From assembly GCF_905171765.1 (NCBI RefSeq), contig NC_053392.1:38200956-38264955 (forward strand): a stretch of DNA of 64,000 nt. Direction: 5' to 3'. The stretch comes from Bufo bufo. Its lineage: Eukaryota > Chordata > Amphibia > Anura > Bufonidae. This document shows positions 29,475-39,081 of the stretch, piece by piece. The notes under the pieces are model-generated. The model had not been told where the DNA came from. It worked only from the letters and a program-made list of their open reading frames with translations, and did not search any database. The first letter of the stretch is position 1; each line of letters opens with the position of its first letter. Made by a program: the position numbers and the translations under genes.

Positions 29475-30398
29475 TTAAAATAAGGAATCAATCACATTCT
29501 GAAGAACCTTGGACATCTGACTCCTGAGTTTGGCTGTTCTGTAGATCAGGTAGGAGGAATGTAGAGTTGGTATAAATCCTATGATAATATAAAGCCATGG
29601 AAAGCTCACCCAGTATAGACAGTAATAAATGGCAGCAGCAAAATTGACAAAAAAGTATAAAGTGTTATATATTAAAGTGAAGGACACAAATTTCATCACT
29701 GAGTAATATGTCTCCAAATTGGTGGTTAAGTTACCGCTCATCTTCATCCTTGTTATGTGATGATACAATGAGATGAATAGAAGGATGGATGATATGCAAC
29801 AGAAAAGTAGCGGGAAGAAGGCTCCGATTGAATAAATGTATATAGAATTATTAGACATGCAATCTGTGAATGTATCATTCATGGTCACATTGTAAGGTTT
29901 ACCTTTGCCCATATCATTCAAAGGGATGGACAGATTTACCGAACAACTGAAACCTGAGAGAAGCACTGAGGCTACAATGAAATAAACAGTCCTCTGTACT
30001 ATCATCCTCCTCAGATACAGGAACAATCTGGTCTGGAAGTTGGAGATCTTCAGACAGAAGACAATGGAAAGCAGAGCTGTTAACCAAAAATTGGCATAAG
30101 TAAAGAAATTAGAAAGTACTCCCATAATAGACAAAGTGTCATCTGAATGCGGGTTTTTCATGGAAAGTGTATCCACAAATAAATATAGTACATTTTCAGA
30201 CTGAACGCAGATCCTTGAAATGCAAACAGAAGTTACAACGTGGTCAACAGGAGTCACCGATCTTCCTTTCCACCAGTCATTGACATTGACGGCTATAATA
30301 AATGAATGTATCACCAGCCCGGGTATAAGAGTCATCAGTGATGAGATCAGTAGACCCAGATACTGGACTCCAGTGTCCCCCTCTGTAGAATCAGCCAT
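29475..30398 (-). CDS. Taste receptor type 2 (bitter taste GPCR), intact single exon
   Basis: The 307-residue protein has seven hydrophobic segments (about 13-38, 48-75, 90-115, 130-150, 185-210, 233-255 and 258-280). It carries TAS2R hallmarks: VNVNDWWKGRSVTPVD at the end of helix 1, ANFWLTALLSIVFCLKISNF in helix 3 (the LKIxNF box), and HSSYLIYRTAKLRSQMSKVL at the end of helix 7. The second extracellular loop has N-glycosylation sites (NVT, NDT), as is usual. The start is the first ATG of the frame (30396-30398), giving a normal family length and the intronless structure expected. TAS2Rs couple bitter compounds to gustducin-type G proteins in taste cells. The particular subfamily member cannot be named, so no symbol is assigned. 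Confidence 0.93.
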   Translation of the reverse strand: MADSTEGDTGVQYLGLLISSLMTLIPGLVIHSFIIAVNVNDWWKGRSVTPVDHVVTSVCISRICVQSENVLYLFVDTLSMKNPHSDDTLSIMGVLSNFFTYANFWLTALLSIVFCLKISNFQTRLFLYLRRMIVQRTVYFIVASVLLSGFSCSVNLSIPLNDMGKGKPYNVTMNDTFTDCMSNNSIYIYSIGAFFPLLFCCISSILLFISLYHHITRMKMSGNLTTNLETYYSVMKFVSFTLIYNTLYFFVNFAAAIYYCLYWVSFPWLYIIIGFIPTLHSSYLIYRTAKLRSQMSKVLQNVIDSLF

Positions 30399-30689
30399 CT
30401 CTCCTGTACTGTGAGGAATGAGGATCCTGATAACGCACAGAGATTTTACCAAATGTTTAATGACTAACTTTTTTCTCAGATATTGAAATATATTTGCTGA
30501 AAATACAAATCACATCACAGAGACTCCGAGCCGGCGCCTGTCTACAAATGCAGAGCAGATCACGTAACATAGCGAGATCATTTTACAGCAGAGAAAGGAA
30601 AATAAAAAACATATGTTGTGTAAACTATGTATAAATATATCAATTCAATTATTTTGTCCCAATTCTAAGTTACTTATATAGTCTACTTC
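30399..30689. other. 5' flank of the TAS2R gene, no feature recognised
   Basis: This is AT-rich sequence upstream of the receptor start. No TATA box or repeat end was recognised with confidence. A satellite array starts at its far end. Confidence 0.4.
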
Positions 30690-31289
30690 AGTGCTGGACT
30701 CACTATACTGCTGGTGGAGTCGCTGTGTACATACATTACATTACTTATCCTGTACTGATCCTGAGTTACATCCTGTATTATACTCCAGAGCTGCACTCAC
30801 TATTCTGCTGGTGGAGTCACTGTGTACAAACATTACATTACTTATCCTGTACTGATCCTGAGTTACATCCTGTATTATACTCCAGAGCTGCACTCACTAT
30901 TCTGCTGGTGCAGTCACTGTGTACATACATTACATTACTTATCCTGTACTGATCCTGAGTTAAATCCTGTATTATACTCCAGAGCAGTACTCACTATTCT
31001 GCTGGTGGAGTCACTGTGTACATATATTACTTATCCTGTACTGATCCTGAGTTATATCCTGTATTATACCCCAGAGCTGCACTTACTATTCTGCTGGTGG
31101 AGTCACTGTGTACATACATTACATTATTTATCCTGTACTGATTCTAAGTTACATCCTGTATTATACTCCAGAGCTGTACTCACTATTCTGCTGGTGTAGT
31201 CACTGTGTAAATACATTACTTATCCTGTACTGATCCTGAGTTACATCCTGTATTATACTCCAGAGCTGCACTCACTACTTTGCTGGTGG
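30690..31289. repeat. 97-bp satellite array, about six units
   Basis: The phrase ctggtggagt recurs at about 30711, 30808, 30905, 31002, 31094, 31191 and 31283, giving a 97-bp period with two 92-bp units that lack one tacat. The core is atcctgtactgatcctgagt followed by tacatcctgtattatac. The array continues at 43851-43873 and 44263-44350, so the Penelope-like complex and a MITE were inserted into it. Confidence 0.92.
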
Positions 31290-31410
31290 ATAGACAAAAA
31301 AAATGAGGTAAGCAGCACTCCAGGTCCTAATTTGGGGACAAACGCCGATAAAAAATATGTTAAGATGCTGCCCGCGGATGGGGATCGTGGCTGGGGGTCC
31401 CGTCAAGAAA
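31290..31410. other. Short unassigned segment between satellite and Penelope arm
   Basis: The sequence tagacaaaaaaaatgaggta onward to gtcccgtcaagaaa has no counterpart on the other side of the palindrome. It may be the outermost part of a longer Penelope copy. Confidence 0.4.
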
Positions 31411-32656
31411 CAAAATATAAAGAAATCCACAGCACTCTTTAATTCAGGTGAAAAAAACTGTTACTTTATTAGTAACAGCAGCATACAAATAGCAAGATTT
31501 CAACCATCTCTGGTCTTTCTCAAGCTATGAAATCACATAGTGTAATGTGCCTTTAAATAGTGGGTCAGTGGATGTGTCCCTTGTGGAGGGTGTGGACGTT
31601 ACATGACATGATCTAAATCCTGCAACTGGAGTGACTTAGTGAAGCTAATCACACAATCTATACATTACCTATACTTAATATTGAATGATACTTACTGGTG
31701 AAGAAGGGTCCATGTGAAAACCAGCGCTGCATTCAAGAGTGAATTTGCGCCAAAATCCGGCGTCCTCTGTATCCTTATGTGCATGCGCCGAGTTTCCACA
31801 CCCACAGGGGAAGGGATCCTAAGGCAGCCAATAGAAAAATTGTGCGCCTGTGACGTCCGGTATTGCCGAGGGCAGGGTGCAGATACTGGTTATTGGAACG
31901 CCTCCCGCCTGCAGCACCAATCTAGGGCACAGGCGCCGGTGACGTCTATCGTTGCTGGGGAGAAGGGGTCGCGTCCCCTCCACAGCAACTGTATAAGCCA
32001 TATGTCCCAGCAGTTACAGGGAGGACCGGGGTGGTGATATAGAGCTGGCCAAGGTATATGAGAATTTCACCTGGCTTGCATCGTTGGTCAGGTGATTCCA
32101 GTTGTAACATGAGTCCTCATGCTAGGCTGTGGCCCCTACAGGGACATGGTCAACAGTAAGTTGGCCATCAGTCCCTAAAAGAGGGGTCAAAAGCCACCAT
32201 TCATAAATTCCCCATCTGAGAACAGTATTGACCACACAATTCCTTTAGTGAGTTTACTCTGTAACAGGGGTAAGGTAACATGACAGTATCTCCCTGATTG
32301 CTCAATGTCGGTCAGGAACAAAAATTGTTGCACCTTCAGCATTCATCCTTGTTATTAAAGGCCATTTATATATCAAACTTGTCCCTGCGGTTAATGTGAA
32401 GCTGCTGGAAATTTATGGTAGGAGTCATAGAGGTCTTAGCCGAGACTGAGTCTGTGTAGGCGCAGTTGGAGAAGTCGTCGGGTGAGGAAGGTCATAATAC
32501 GTGGATTCACATGGAGAACCCCCTATAATGCAAAAAGTGACAATTGTAATATAAACAGACACAACAATAATCTATTGTTGGGCACTCTACTTATGTTAAA
32601 ATCTTATGTAGCTAAGTCACACATAGGGGTTGAACAGAGCGTAACTTGGGGAATAC
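31411..32656 (-). repeat. Penelope terminal non-coding region (left arm)
   Basis: Inverted copy of 42593-43842. The ribozyme-like phrase lies at about 31491-31525 on the minus strand and reads gttgaaatcttgct, with one change in the GAAACG part relative to the right arm. The CR1 insertion at 32657 marks the inner edge. Confidence 0.75.
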
Positions 32657-33039
32657 TGATTGAAGAGATACTGCAAGAGATTGGCTTGGAGTCTGCAACT
32701 GGCTCATCTGTGTTTTTTTTGCTGACCATTGCTTGAGAAGAGGAAAGGAATTTGGTCAGGTGTTTGCTATTGTGCGTTTGCTAATGAGCCTAGCTCACTA
32801 AGGTGTTACATTTGTTGCTGGGGGAGGAGCTTGAGAAGGAGTGTGTGTATATATAGAGAAAGACTCATTAGCTGGCCTAATTCATTAGCTGCAAGTACTA
32901 CCTTCAAGTACTACATTAAGTACAGTGAAGAGATATTGCAGGAGATAGTCAGGAGGTAGGCTGGAAGGTGGAAACAATACAAAAAAAGGTAAGATTTGTT
33001 TGATTTAAATTTACAATTTTTTTTTTTCTCCTCTTTAAA

Positions 33040-34014
33040 ATGGCAGACTTGGTTCAGTGCAGGAATTGTTGTGCATTTATTTCATGTTCCACTCTTTGGA
33101 GATTCGGATGCTGTCAGATCTGTAGACAGTTCTCCTTACTGCAGCAGGAAATTGCATTTTTGAAATCTGAGATATTTAAATTATCTGTTAAACAAACTCC
33201 AGCTAGGACTGCTGCAATGCCACTGCCACAGAGGACCCCCAGAAATGGCAGATGGGTTACTGTAAGTTCTGGAAGACTAGTGGTGGATAGAAGACATGTC
33301 CCACAGTCGGTGGTTCTCCATAATTCATTTGCAGCACTCTCAGAATGTAAGGACAACATGGATATGGACTCAAGCACAGAGGGTGAGAAACCATCGACTC
33401 CTATGTCTAATGTATGCAAGACTGCAGCCAAGGACAAAAAAGATAAAGTGAAGTCTCAAAGGAAGCAGCTGTTGCTGGGTGATTCAATCATAAGAAGTGT
33501 GGAGCTTAAAGAAAATGGTTTTGTGAGATGTCTCCCTGGGGCTACTGCTAGAAGAGATAGAAGACGTATTATTAATATTGTTAAGCAAGCAAAGCAGGAA
33601 GGGGACGTGGATGTTCTTGTCCATCTAGGGACAAATGACTTGGCTTGCAATGAAGTGTCAGAGGTGAAAAAATCTTTTATCACACTTGGTAATGACGTAC
33701 AGGATTTTGCATCCACCATTTCATTTTCTGAGGAAGATGTTCTAAGTTTGCTGTCTAAAGTGAAGACAAATAAGTCACAGGGGCCTGATGAGATACAGCC
33801 AAAATTATTAAAAGAGCTTAGTGGTGAGCTGGCAAAACCGTTAACAGATTTATTTAACCAATCATTAGTAACAGGAGTCGTCCCGGAAGATTGGAAATTG
33901 GCAAATGTCGTGCCCATTCACAAGAAAGGTAGTAGAGAGGAATCGAGCAACTATAGACCAGTGAGTCTGACATCAATAGCAGGCAAATTAATGGAAACCC
34001 TATTAACCCCTTAA
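33040..34014 (+). CDS. CR1 ORF1 (Cys-rich/esterase-like) fused in frame to the start of the RT
   Basis: Residues 1-30 are Cys-rich (CRNCCAFISC, then WRFGCCQIC), like the zinc region of CR1 ORF1. Residues about 145-225 match the SGNH-esterase region of CR1 ORF1, with the block I motif LLLGDSIIRS and the block III motif VLVHLGTNDL. Near residue 222 the frame passes directly into ORF2 reverse transcriptase: VKTNKSQGPDEIQPKLLKEL, then VPEDWKLANVVPIHKKGSRE and SSNYRPVSLTSIAGKLMETL. The end of ORF1 and the endonuclease are deleted, yet the frame is kept. The last codons and stop come from the TTAA element inserted after 34006. Confidence 0.8.
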   Translation: MADLVQCRNCCAFISCSTLWRFGCCQICRQFSLLQQEIAFLKSEIFKLSVKQTPARTAAMPLPQRTPRNGRWVTVSSGRLVVDRRHVPQSVVLHNSFAALSECKDNMDMDSSTEGEKPSTPMSNVCKTAAKDKKDKVKSQRKQLLLGDSIIRSVELKENGFVRCLPGATARRDRRRIINIVKQAKQEGDVDVLVHLGTNDLACNEVSEVKKSFITLGNDVQDFASTISFSEEDVLSLLSKVKTNKSQGPDEIQPKLLKELSGELAKPLTDLFNQSLVTGVVPEDWKLANVVPIHKKGSREESSNYRPVSLTSIAGKLMETLLTP

Positions 34015-34204
34015 GGACATAGGACGTACCGGTACGCCCTATTTCCCGAGTCCTTAAGGACCAAGGACGTACCGGTACGTCCTAACTTTTAAATCGGGAT
34101 TCCGGCGCCCGAGGGGTTAAACGGAACGGGATTTCGGCTGAAATCCTTCAGCCGGCATCCTGTGACAACGCCAGGGGGGGTGATGTGACCCCCCCGTGTC
34201 GGCG

Positions 34205-34895
34205 ATCGCAGCAAACCGCAGGTCAATTCAGACCTGCGGTTTGCTGCGCTTTTTGCAGTTTCTGATGCCCGCGGTCCCTGACCGCGGGGATCAGAAACTT
34301 TAGAGTGGCTAAAATATATATTTTTCACCCCCCCTGCACCCCTGCATGATTTGATGCCGGCGGGTGGTGCGGGGGGGGGGGGGTGTCGCAGGCGGTGGGG
34401 GTGTTGCGGGAGGCGGGCGGTGCGGCAGGCGGGATCGCGATCCCCCGCCCGCCTCCCCATGAATGATCGTTGGCTTCTAGTGGTTATACCAGGGTGCCAG
34501 CACATTGCTGGCACCCTGGTATAAACGGCTGACATCTGTGCAGATGTCAGCCGTTTAACCCTTTCCATACCGCGGTCCGTACGGACCGCTGTATGGAAAA
34601 AGTTAACTGTCATCGGTCAGGGAGCTCACTCCCTCTCCATCGGGGGGCTGCTGTGCCTTTGCAGCCCCCCGATGGAGAGGGAGAGAGCCCCCAGAGAGCC
34701 CCCCTCAGCCCCGTGCTTACCCTTCCCCGTCTGCGAAGTTCTGAGCAGACGGGGAGGGTTCCCATGGCAACAGGACGCCTGCTCAGGCGTCCTGCTGTCC
34801 ATGGTGCTGAACAGATCTATGCTGAAAGCATAGATCTGTTCAGTGTAAGTAAAATACAGTACAGAACAATATATATTGTACTGTACTGTATTATA
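34205..34895. repeat. Train of ~10 consecutive short perfect hairpins
   Basis: Successive inverted pairs, nearly abutting, include gcaaaccgcaggtc / gacctgcggtttgc (34211-34245), gtttctgat...ccgcggtc / gaccgcgg..atcagaaac (34257-34299), ttataccagggtgccagca / tgctggcaccctggtataa (34482-34525), acggctgacatctg / cagatgtcagccgt, tccatac.gcggtccgt / acggaccgc.gtatgga, ccctctccatcggggggctg / cagccccccgatggagaggg, aggacgcctg / caggcgtcct, and atctatgct / agcatagat. The hairpins are of unrelated sequence. Confidence 0.85.
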
Positions 34896-35029
34896 CAGAC
34901 ATCAGACCCACTGGATCTTCAAGAACCAAGCGGGTCTGGGTCAAAAAAATGTAAAAAAAAAGTGAAAAAAGTTAAGATAAAAAAAAAAACATTTATCACT
35001 GAATAAAAATTAAAAAAATAAAATAAACT

Positions 35030-35950
35030 ACACATATTAGGTATCGCCGCGTCCGTAACGACCTGATATATAAAATGGTCATGTTACTTTCCCCGCACGG
35101 TGAACGCCATAAAAATAAAAAAATAAAAACTATGAGAAAATTGAAATTTTGCCCACCTTACTTCCCAAAAAAGGTAATAAAAGTGATCAAAAAAGTCGCA
35201 TGTACGCCAAAATAGTACCAATCAAACCGTCATCTCATCCCGCAAAAAATGAGACCCTACTCAAGATAATCGCCCAAAAGCTGAAAAAACTATGGCTCTT
35301 AGACTATGTAAAACACAAAAACATGATTTTTTTTTGTTTCAAAAATGAAATCATTGTGTAAAACTTACATGAATAAAAAAAAAGTATACATATTAGGTAT
35401 CGCCGCGTCCGTATCGACCGGCTCTATAAAAATATCACATGACCTAACCCCTCAGATGACCACCGTAAAAAAATAAAAATAAAAACAGTGTAAAAAAAGC
35501 CATTTTTTGCCATTTTACGTCACAAAAAGTGTAATAGCAAGCGATCAAAAAGTCATATGCACCCCAAAATAGTGCCAATCAAACCGTCATCTCATCCCGC
35601 AAAAAATGAGACCCTACTCTAGATAATCGCCCAAAAACTGAAAAAACTATGGCTCTTAGACTATGGAGACACTAAAACATTTTTTTGGTTTTAAAAATGA
35701 AGTTATTGTATAAAACTTACATAAATAAAAAAAAATGTATACATATTAGGTATCGCCGCGTCCGTGACAACCTGCTCTATAAAATTACCCCATGATCTAA
35801 CCTGTCAGATGAATGTTGTAAATAACAAAAAAAAAAAAAACGTGCCAAAAAAGCTATTTCTTGTTACCTTGCTGCACAAAAAGTGTAATATAGAGCAACC
35901 AAAAATCATATGTACCCTAAACTAGTACCAACAAAACTGCCACCCTATCC
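35030..35950. repeat. ~355-bp tandem repeat, about 2.5 copies
   Basis: The phrase attaggtatcgccgcgtccg starts near 35036, 35393 and 35745. Each unit continues with aaccccatgac-like, tgtaatagcaagcgatcaaa-like and ctcatcccgcaaaaaatgag phrases. Copies differ by scattered substitutions. There is no coding role. Confidence 0.85.
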
Positions 35951-35959
35951 TGTAGTTTC

Positions 35960-36740
35960 TAAAATGGAGTCACTTTTTTGGAGTTTCCACTCTAGGGGTG
36001 CATCAGGGGGGCTTCAAATGGGACATGGTGTCAAAAAAAACAGTCCAGCAAAATCTGCCTTCCAAAAACCGTATGGCATTCCTTTCCTTCTGCGCCCTGC
36101 CGTGTGCCTGTACAGCTGTTTACGACCACATATGGGGTGTTTCTGTAAACTACAGAATCAGGGCCATAAATAATGAGTTTTGTTTGGCTGTTAACCCTTG
36201 CTTTGTAACTGGAAAAAAAATATAAAAATGGAAAATTTGCCAAAAATTTGAAATTTTGAAATTGTGTCTCTATTTTCCATTAAATCTTGTGCAACACCTA
36301 AAGGGTTAACAACGTTTGTAAAATCAGTTTTGAATACCTTGAAGGGTGTAGTTTCTTAGATGGGGTCACTTTTATGGAGTTTCTACTCTAGGGGTGCATC
36401 AGGGGGGCTTCAAATAGGACATGGTGTCAAAAAAACAGTCCAGCAAAATCAGCCTTCCAAAAACCAAACGGCGCACCTTTCACTCTACGCCCTACTGTGT
36501 GCCCGTACAGTAGTTTACGGCCACATATGGGGTGTTTCTGTAAACAGCAGAGTCAGGGCAATAAAGATACAGTCTTGTTTGGCTGTTAACCCTTGCTTTG
36601 TTAGTGGAAAAAATTGGTTAAAATTGAAAATTAGGCAAAAAAATGAAATTCTCAAATTTCATCCCCATTTGCCAATAACTCTTGTGCAACACCTAAAGGG
36701 TTAACGACGTATGTAAAATCAGTTTTGAATACCTTGAGGG
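35960..36740. repeat. ~397-bp tandem repeat, two copies
   Basis: Both copies contain tctaggggtgcatcaggggg, gacatggtgtcaaaaaa and gccacatatggggtgtttctg (near 35992 and 36389). Each ends in caacacctaaagggttaac and cagttttgaataccttga. Short open frames in each copy share amino-acid phrases (SRGASGGLQ, GHGVKK) only because of the repetition. Confidence 0.85.
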
Positions 36741-37260
36741 GTGTAGTTTCTTAGATGGGGTCATTTTTGGGTGGTTTCTATTATGTAAGCCTCGCAAATT
36801 GACTTCAGACCTGAACTGGTCCCTAAAAATTTAGTTTTTGTAAATTTCTGAAAAATTTCAAGATTTGCTTCTAAACTTCTAAGCCTTATAACATCCCCAA
36901 AAAATAAAATATCATTCCCAAAACAATTCACACATGAAGTAGACATATGGGGAATGTAAAGTCATCACAATTTTTTGGTGTATTACTATGTATTACAGGA
37001 GTAGAGAAACTGAAACTTTGAAATTTGCAAATTTATCCAAATTTTTGGTAAATTAGGTATTTTTTTTGCGCAAAAAAAATAATTTTTTTTACTTCATTTT
37101 ACCAGTGTCATGAAGTACAATATGTGACGAAAAAACAATCTCAGAATGGCCTGGATAAGTCAAAGCGTTTTAAAGTTATTAGCACTTAAAGTGACACTGG
37201 TCAGATTTCCAAAAAATGGCCTGGTCCTTAAGGTGAAAATGAGCCCGGTCCTTAAGGGGT

Positions 37261-38486
37261 TAAAGGATAGGATTGTGGTACATCTAAAATCCCATGGATT
37301 GCAAGATGAAAAACAACATGGGTTTACTTCAGGGAGATCATGTCAAACAAATGTTATAGATTTTTTTGACTGGGTGACTAAAATAATAGACGGTGGAGGT
37401 GCAGTAGACATCGCATATCTAGATTTTAGTAAGGCTTTTGACACTGTCCCACATAGAAGACTTATCAATAAACTGCAGTCATTGAGCATGGACTCCCATA
37501 TTGTTGAGTGGATTAGGCAGTGGCTGAGTGACAAACAGCAGAGGGTTGTAGTCAATGGAGAACATTCAAAACAAGGTCAGGTTACCAGTGGGGTTCCACA
37601 GGGATCTGTACTGGGACCAATTTTGTTTAATATCTTCATAAGTGATATTGCAAAAGGCCTCGATGGTAAGGTTTGTCTTTTTGCTGATGACACAAAGATA
37701 GGTAACAGGGTTGATGTTCCTGGAGGGAAACGCCAAATGGAAAAGGATTTAGGAAAACTAGAAGAATGGTCAGAACTCTGGCAACTGAAATTTAATGTGG
37801 ATAAGTGCAAGATAATGCACCTGGGGCGTAAAAACCCAAGGGCAGAATATAGAATATTTGACACAGTCCTGACCTCAGTATCTGAGGAAAGGGATTTAGG
37901 AGTAATTATTTCAGAAGACTTAAAGGTGGGAAGACAATGTAATAGAGCAGCACGAAATGCCAGCAGAATGCTTGGATGTATAGGGAAAGGTATAAGCAGT
38001 AGAAAGAGTGAAGTGCTTATGCCGCTGTACAGAACACTGGTGAGACCTCACTTGGAGTATTGTGCGCAGTACTGGAGGCCATATCTCCAGAAGGATATAG
38101 ATACTCTGGAGAGAGTTCAGAGAAGAGCTACTAAACTAGTACACGGATTGCAGGATAAAACTTACCAGGAAAGGTTAAAGGACCTTAATATGTATAGCTT
38201 GGAAGAAAGAAGAGACAGAGGGGATATGATAGAAACTTTTAAATACATAAAGGGAATCAACTCGGTAAAGGAGGAGAGCATATTTATAAGAAGAAAAACT
38301 ACCACAAGAGGACACAGTTTTAAATTAGAGGGGCAAAGGTTTAAAAGTAATATAAGGAAGTATTACTTTACTGAGAGAGTAGTGGATGTATGGAATAGCC
38401 TTCCTGCAGAAGTGGTAGCTGCAAATACAGTGAAGGAGTTTAAGCATGCATGGGATAGGCATAAGGCTATCCTTCATATAAGATAG
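37261..38486 (+). CDS. CR1 ORF2 reverse transcriptase, palm to C-terminus
   Basis: This is the downstream part of the CR1 reverse transcriptase, open from the TTAA junction to the TAG/TAA-type stop after HKAILHIR. It contains HGFTSGRSCQTNVIDFFDWV, the motif A box AYLDFSKAFDTVPHRRLINK, GVPQGSVLGPILFNIFISDI and the catalytic FADD box (CLFADDTKIGN). The thumb/C-terminal part has LRDLGVII-like sequence (ERDLGVIISEDL), SEVLMPLYRTLVRPHLEYC and RRDRGDMIETFKYIKGIN, and the usual CR1 end (VVDVWNSLPAEVVAANTV). No stops or frameshifts are seen, so this part is young. Confidence 0.92.
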
Positions 38487-38738
38487 GGCCAGGGACTATT
38501 CATAGGATTCAGATATATTGGGCAGACTAGATGGGCCAAATGGTTCTTATCTGCCGACACATTCTATGTTTCTATGTTTCTATGTGATAAGTTAATACAG
38601 GAAGATACTAAGATTAAAATCCCTATTAAGTCCTTTCGGTTCCAACGTATCCAGTTTATGGATCCATTTTAGTTCCAATTTTTTAAGGAGAGTTTCTCGG
38701 TCCCCTCCCCTTCGGAGTTGTGGAATCCCATCGATGAC

Positions 38739-38996
38739 CTAAAATCTCAATTGTGAGATATTGTGCCCAAATTTGACGAAATGTTCCGGGACAGGGAATT
38801 CTAGGGCAAGTTTGCGGATTTTTGACTTGTGTTGGGTGAGTCTCTTTTTAATCTCCTGTGTGGTCTCACCCACGTAAAGAAGTCCACATGGGCATTGTAA
38901 AATGTAGATGACGAATTTGGAGTTACATGTATAAAATTGTTTGATGTGGTATCTAGTACCTGTCCGGGGGTGCACAAATTTATTGCCCTTCATCAT
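38739..38996 (-). pseudogene. Penelope-like GIY-YIG endonuclease domain (left arm)
   Basis: The minus-strand frame carries YHIKQFYTCNSKFVIYILQC, then PCGLLYVGETTQEIKKRLTQ, matching the GIY-YIG nuclease variant of Penelope-like elements (I-Y-I then L-Y-V-G-E-T, R at KKR). It is preceded by a Cys/His cluster near 38996-39060. The frame ends in a TAG after ISQLRF, where the other arm has a sense codon. A frameshift near 39080 separates it from the RT. Confidence 0.88.
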
Positions 38997-39081
38997 GCTG
39001 TTGCAATGGCAACATCCTAGGCATGGGAAGCTGCCCGTTCTTTTATTCCTTTATGCTGTAAGGTGTATGAATCTGCATGTA

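Larger units (their letters stand above)
34007..37259. mobile_element. 3.25-kb TTAA-flanked non-autonomous element with hairpin train and tandem repeats
   Basis: Inverted ends CCCCTTAAGGAC (34007) and its diverged complement (gtccttaagggg, to 37259) are bordered by TTAA at 34003-34006 and 37260-37263. TTAA targets are used by Kolobok and piggyBac elements; which one applies here is inferred only. Joining the flanks with a single TTAA restores the CR1 reading frame exactly (METLL followed by KDRIVV). The interior has no transposase. It has a train of about ten short perfect hairpins (34205-34895), a ~355-bp tandem repeat (35030-35950) and a ~397-bp tandem repeat (35960-36740). Confidence 0.85.
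32657..38587 (+). mobile_element. CR1-type LINE derivative, split by a TTAA-flanked element
   Basis: The 3' end carries the short microsatellite typical of CR1 (attctatgtttctatgtttc, to about 38583) instead of poly-A. The 5' region includes a leader (about 32657-33039), a zinc-finger/esterase ORF1 fused to reverse transcriptase, and the second half of ORF2 (37261-38486). The insertion point can be checked against the opposite Penelope arm, where gagcgtaatttagggaata joins directly to ataagttaatacag-type sequence (near 42580-42610). The endonuclease domain is missing. Confidence 0.85.

Noticed and set aside
30399..30452. Longer TAS2R start with 18 extra residues
   Set aside because: The extra stretch begins at a TTG codon. 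The first ATG at 30396-30398 gives a normal TAS2R length and N-terminus.
31714..32037. 107-codon frame in the Penelope terminal region
   Set aside because: The inverted counterpart in the other arm does not conserve the frame, so it is non-coding terminal sequence.
35910..36704. Paired frames with SRGASGGLQ...HGVKK
   Set aside because: The two copies reflect the ~397-bp tandem repeat. There is no known domain and no plausible start context.
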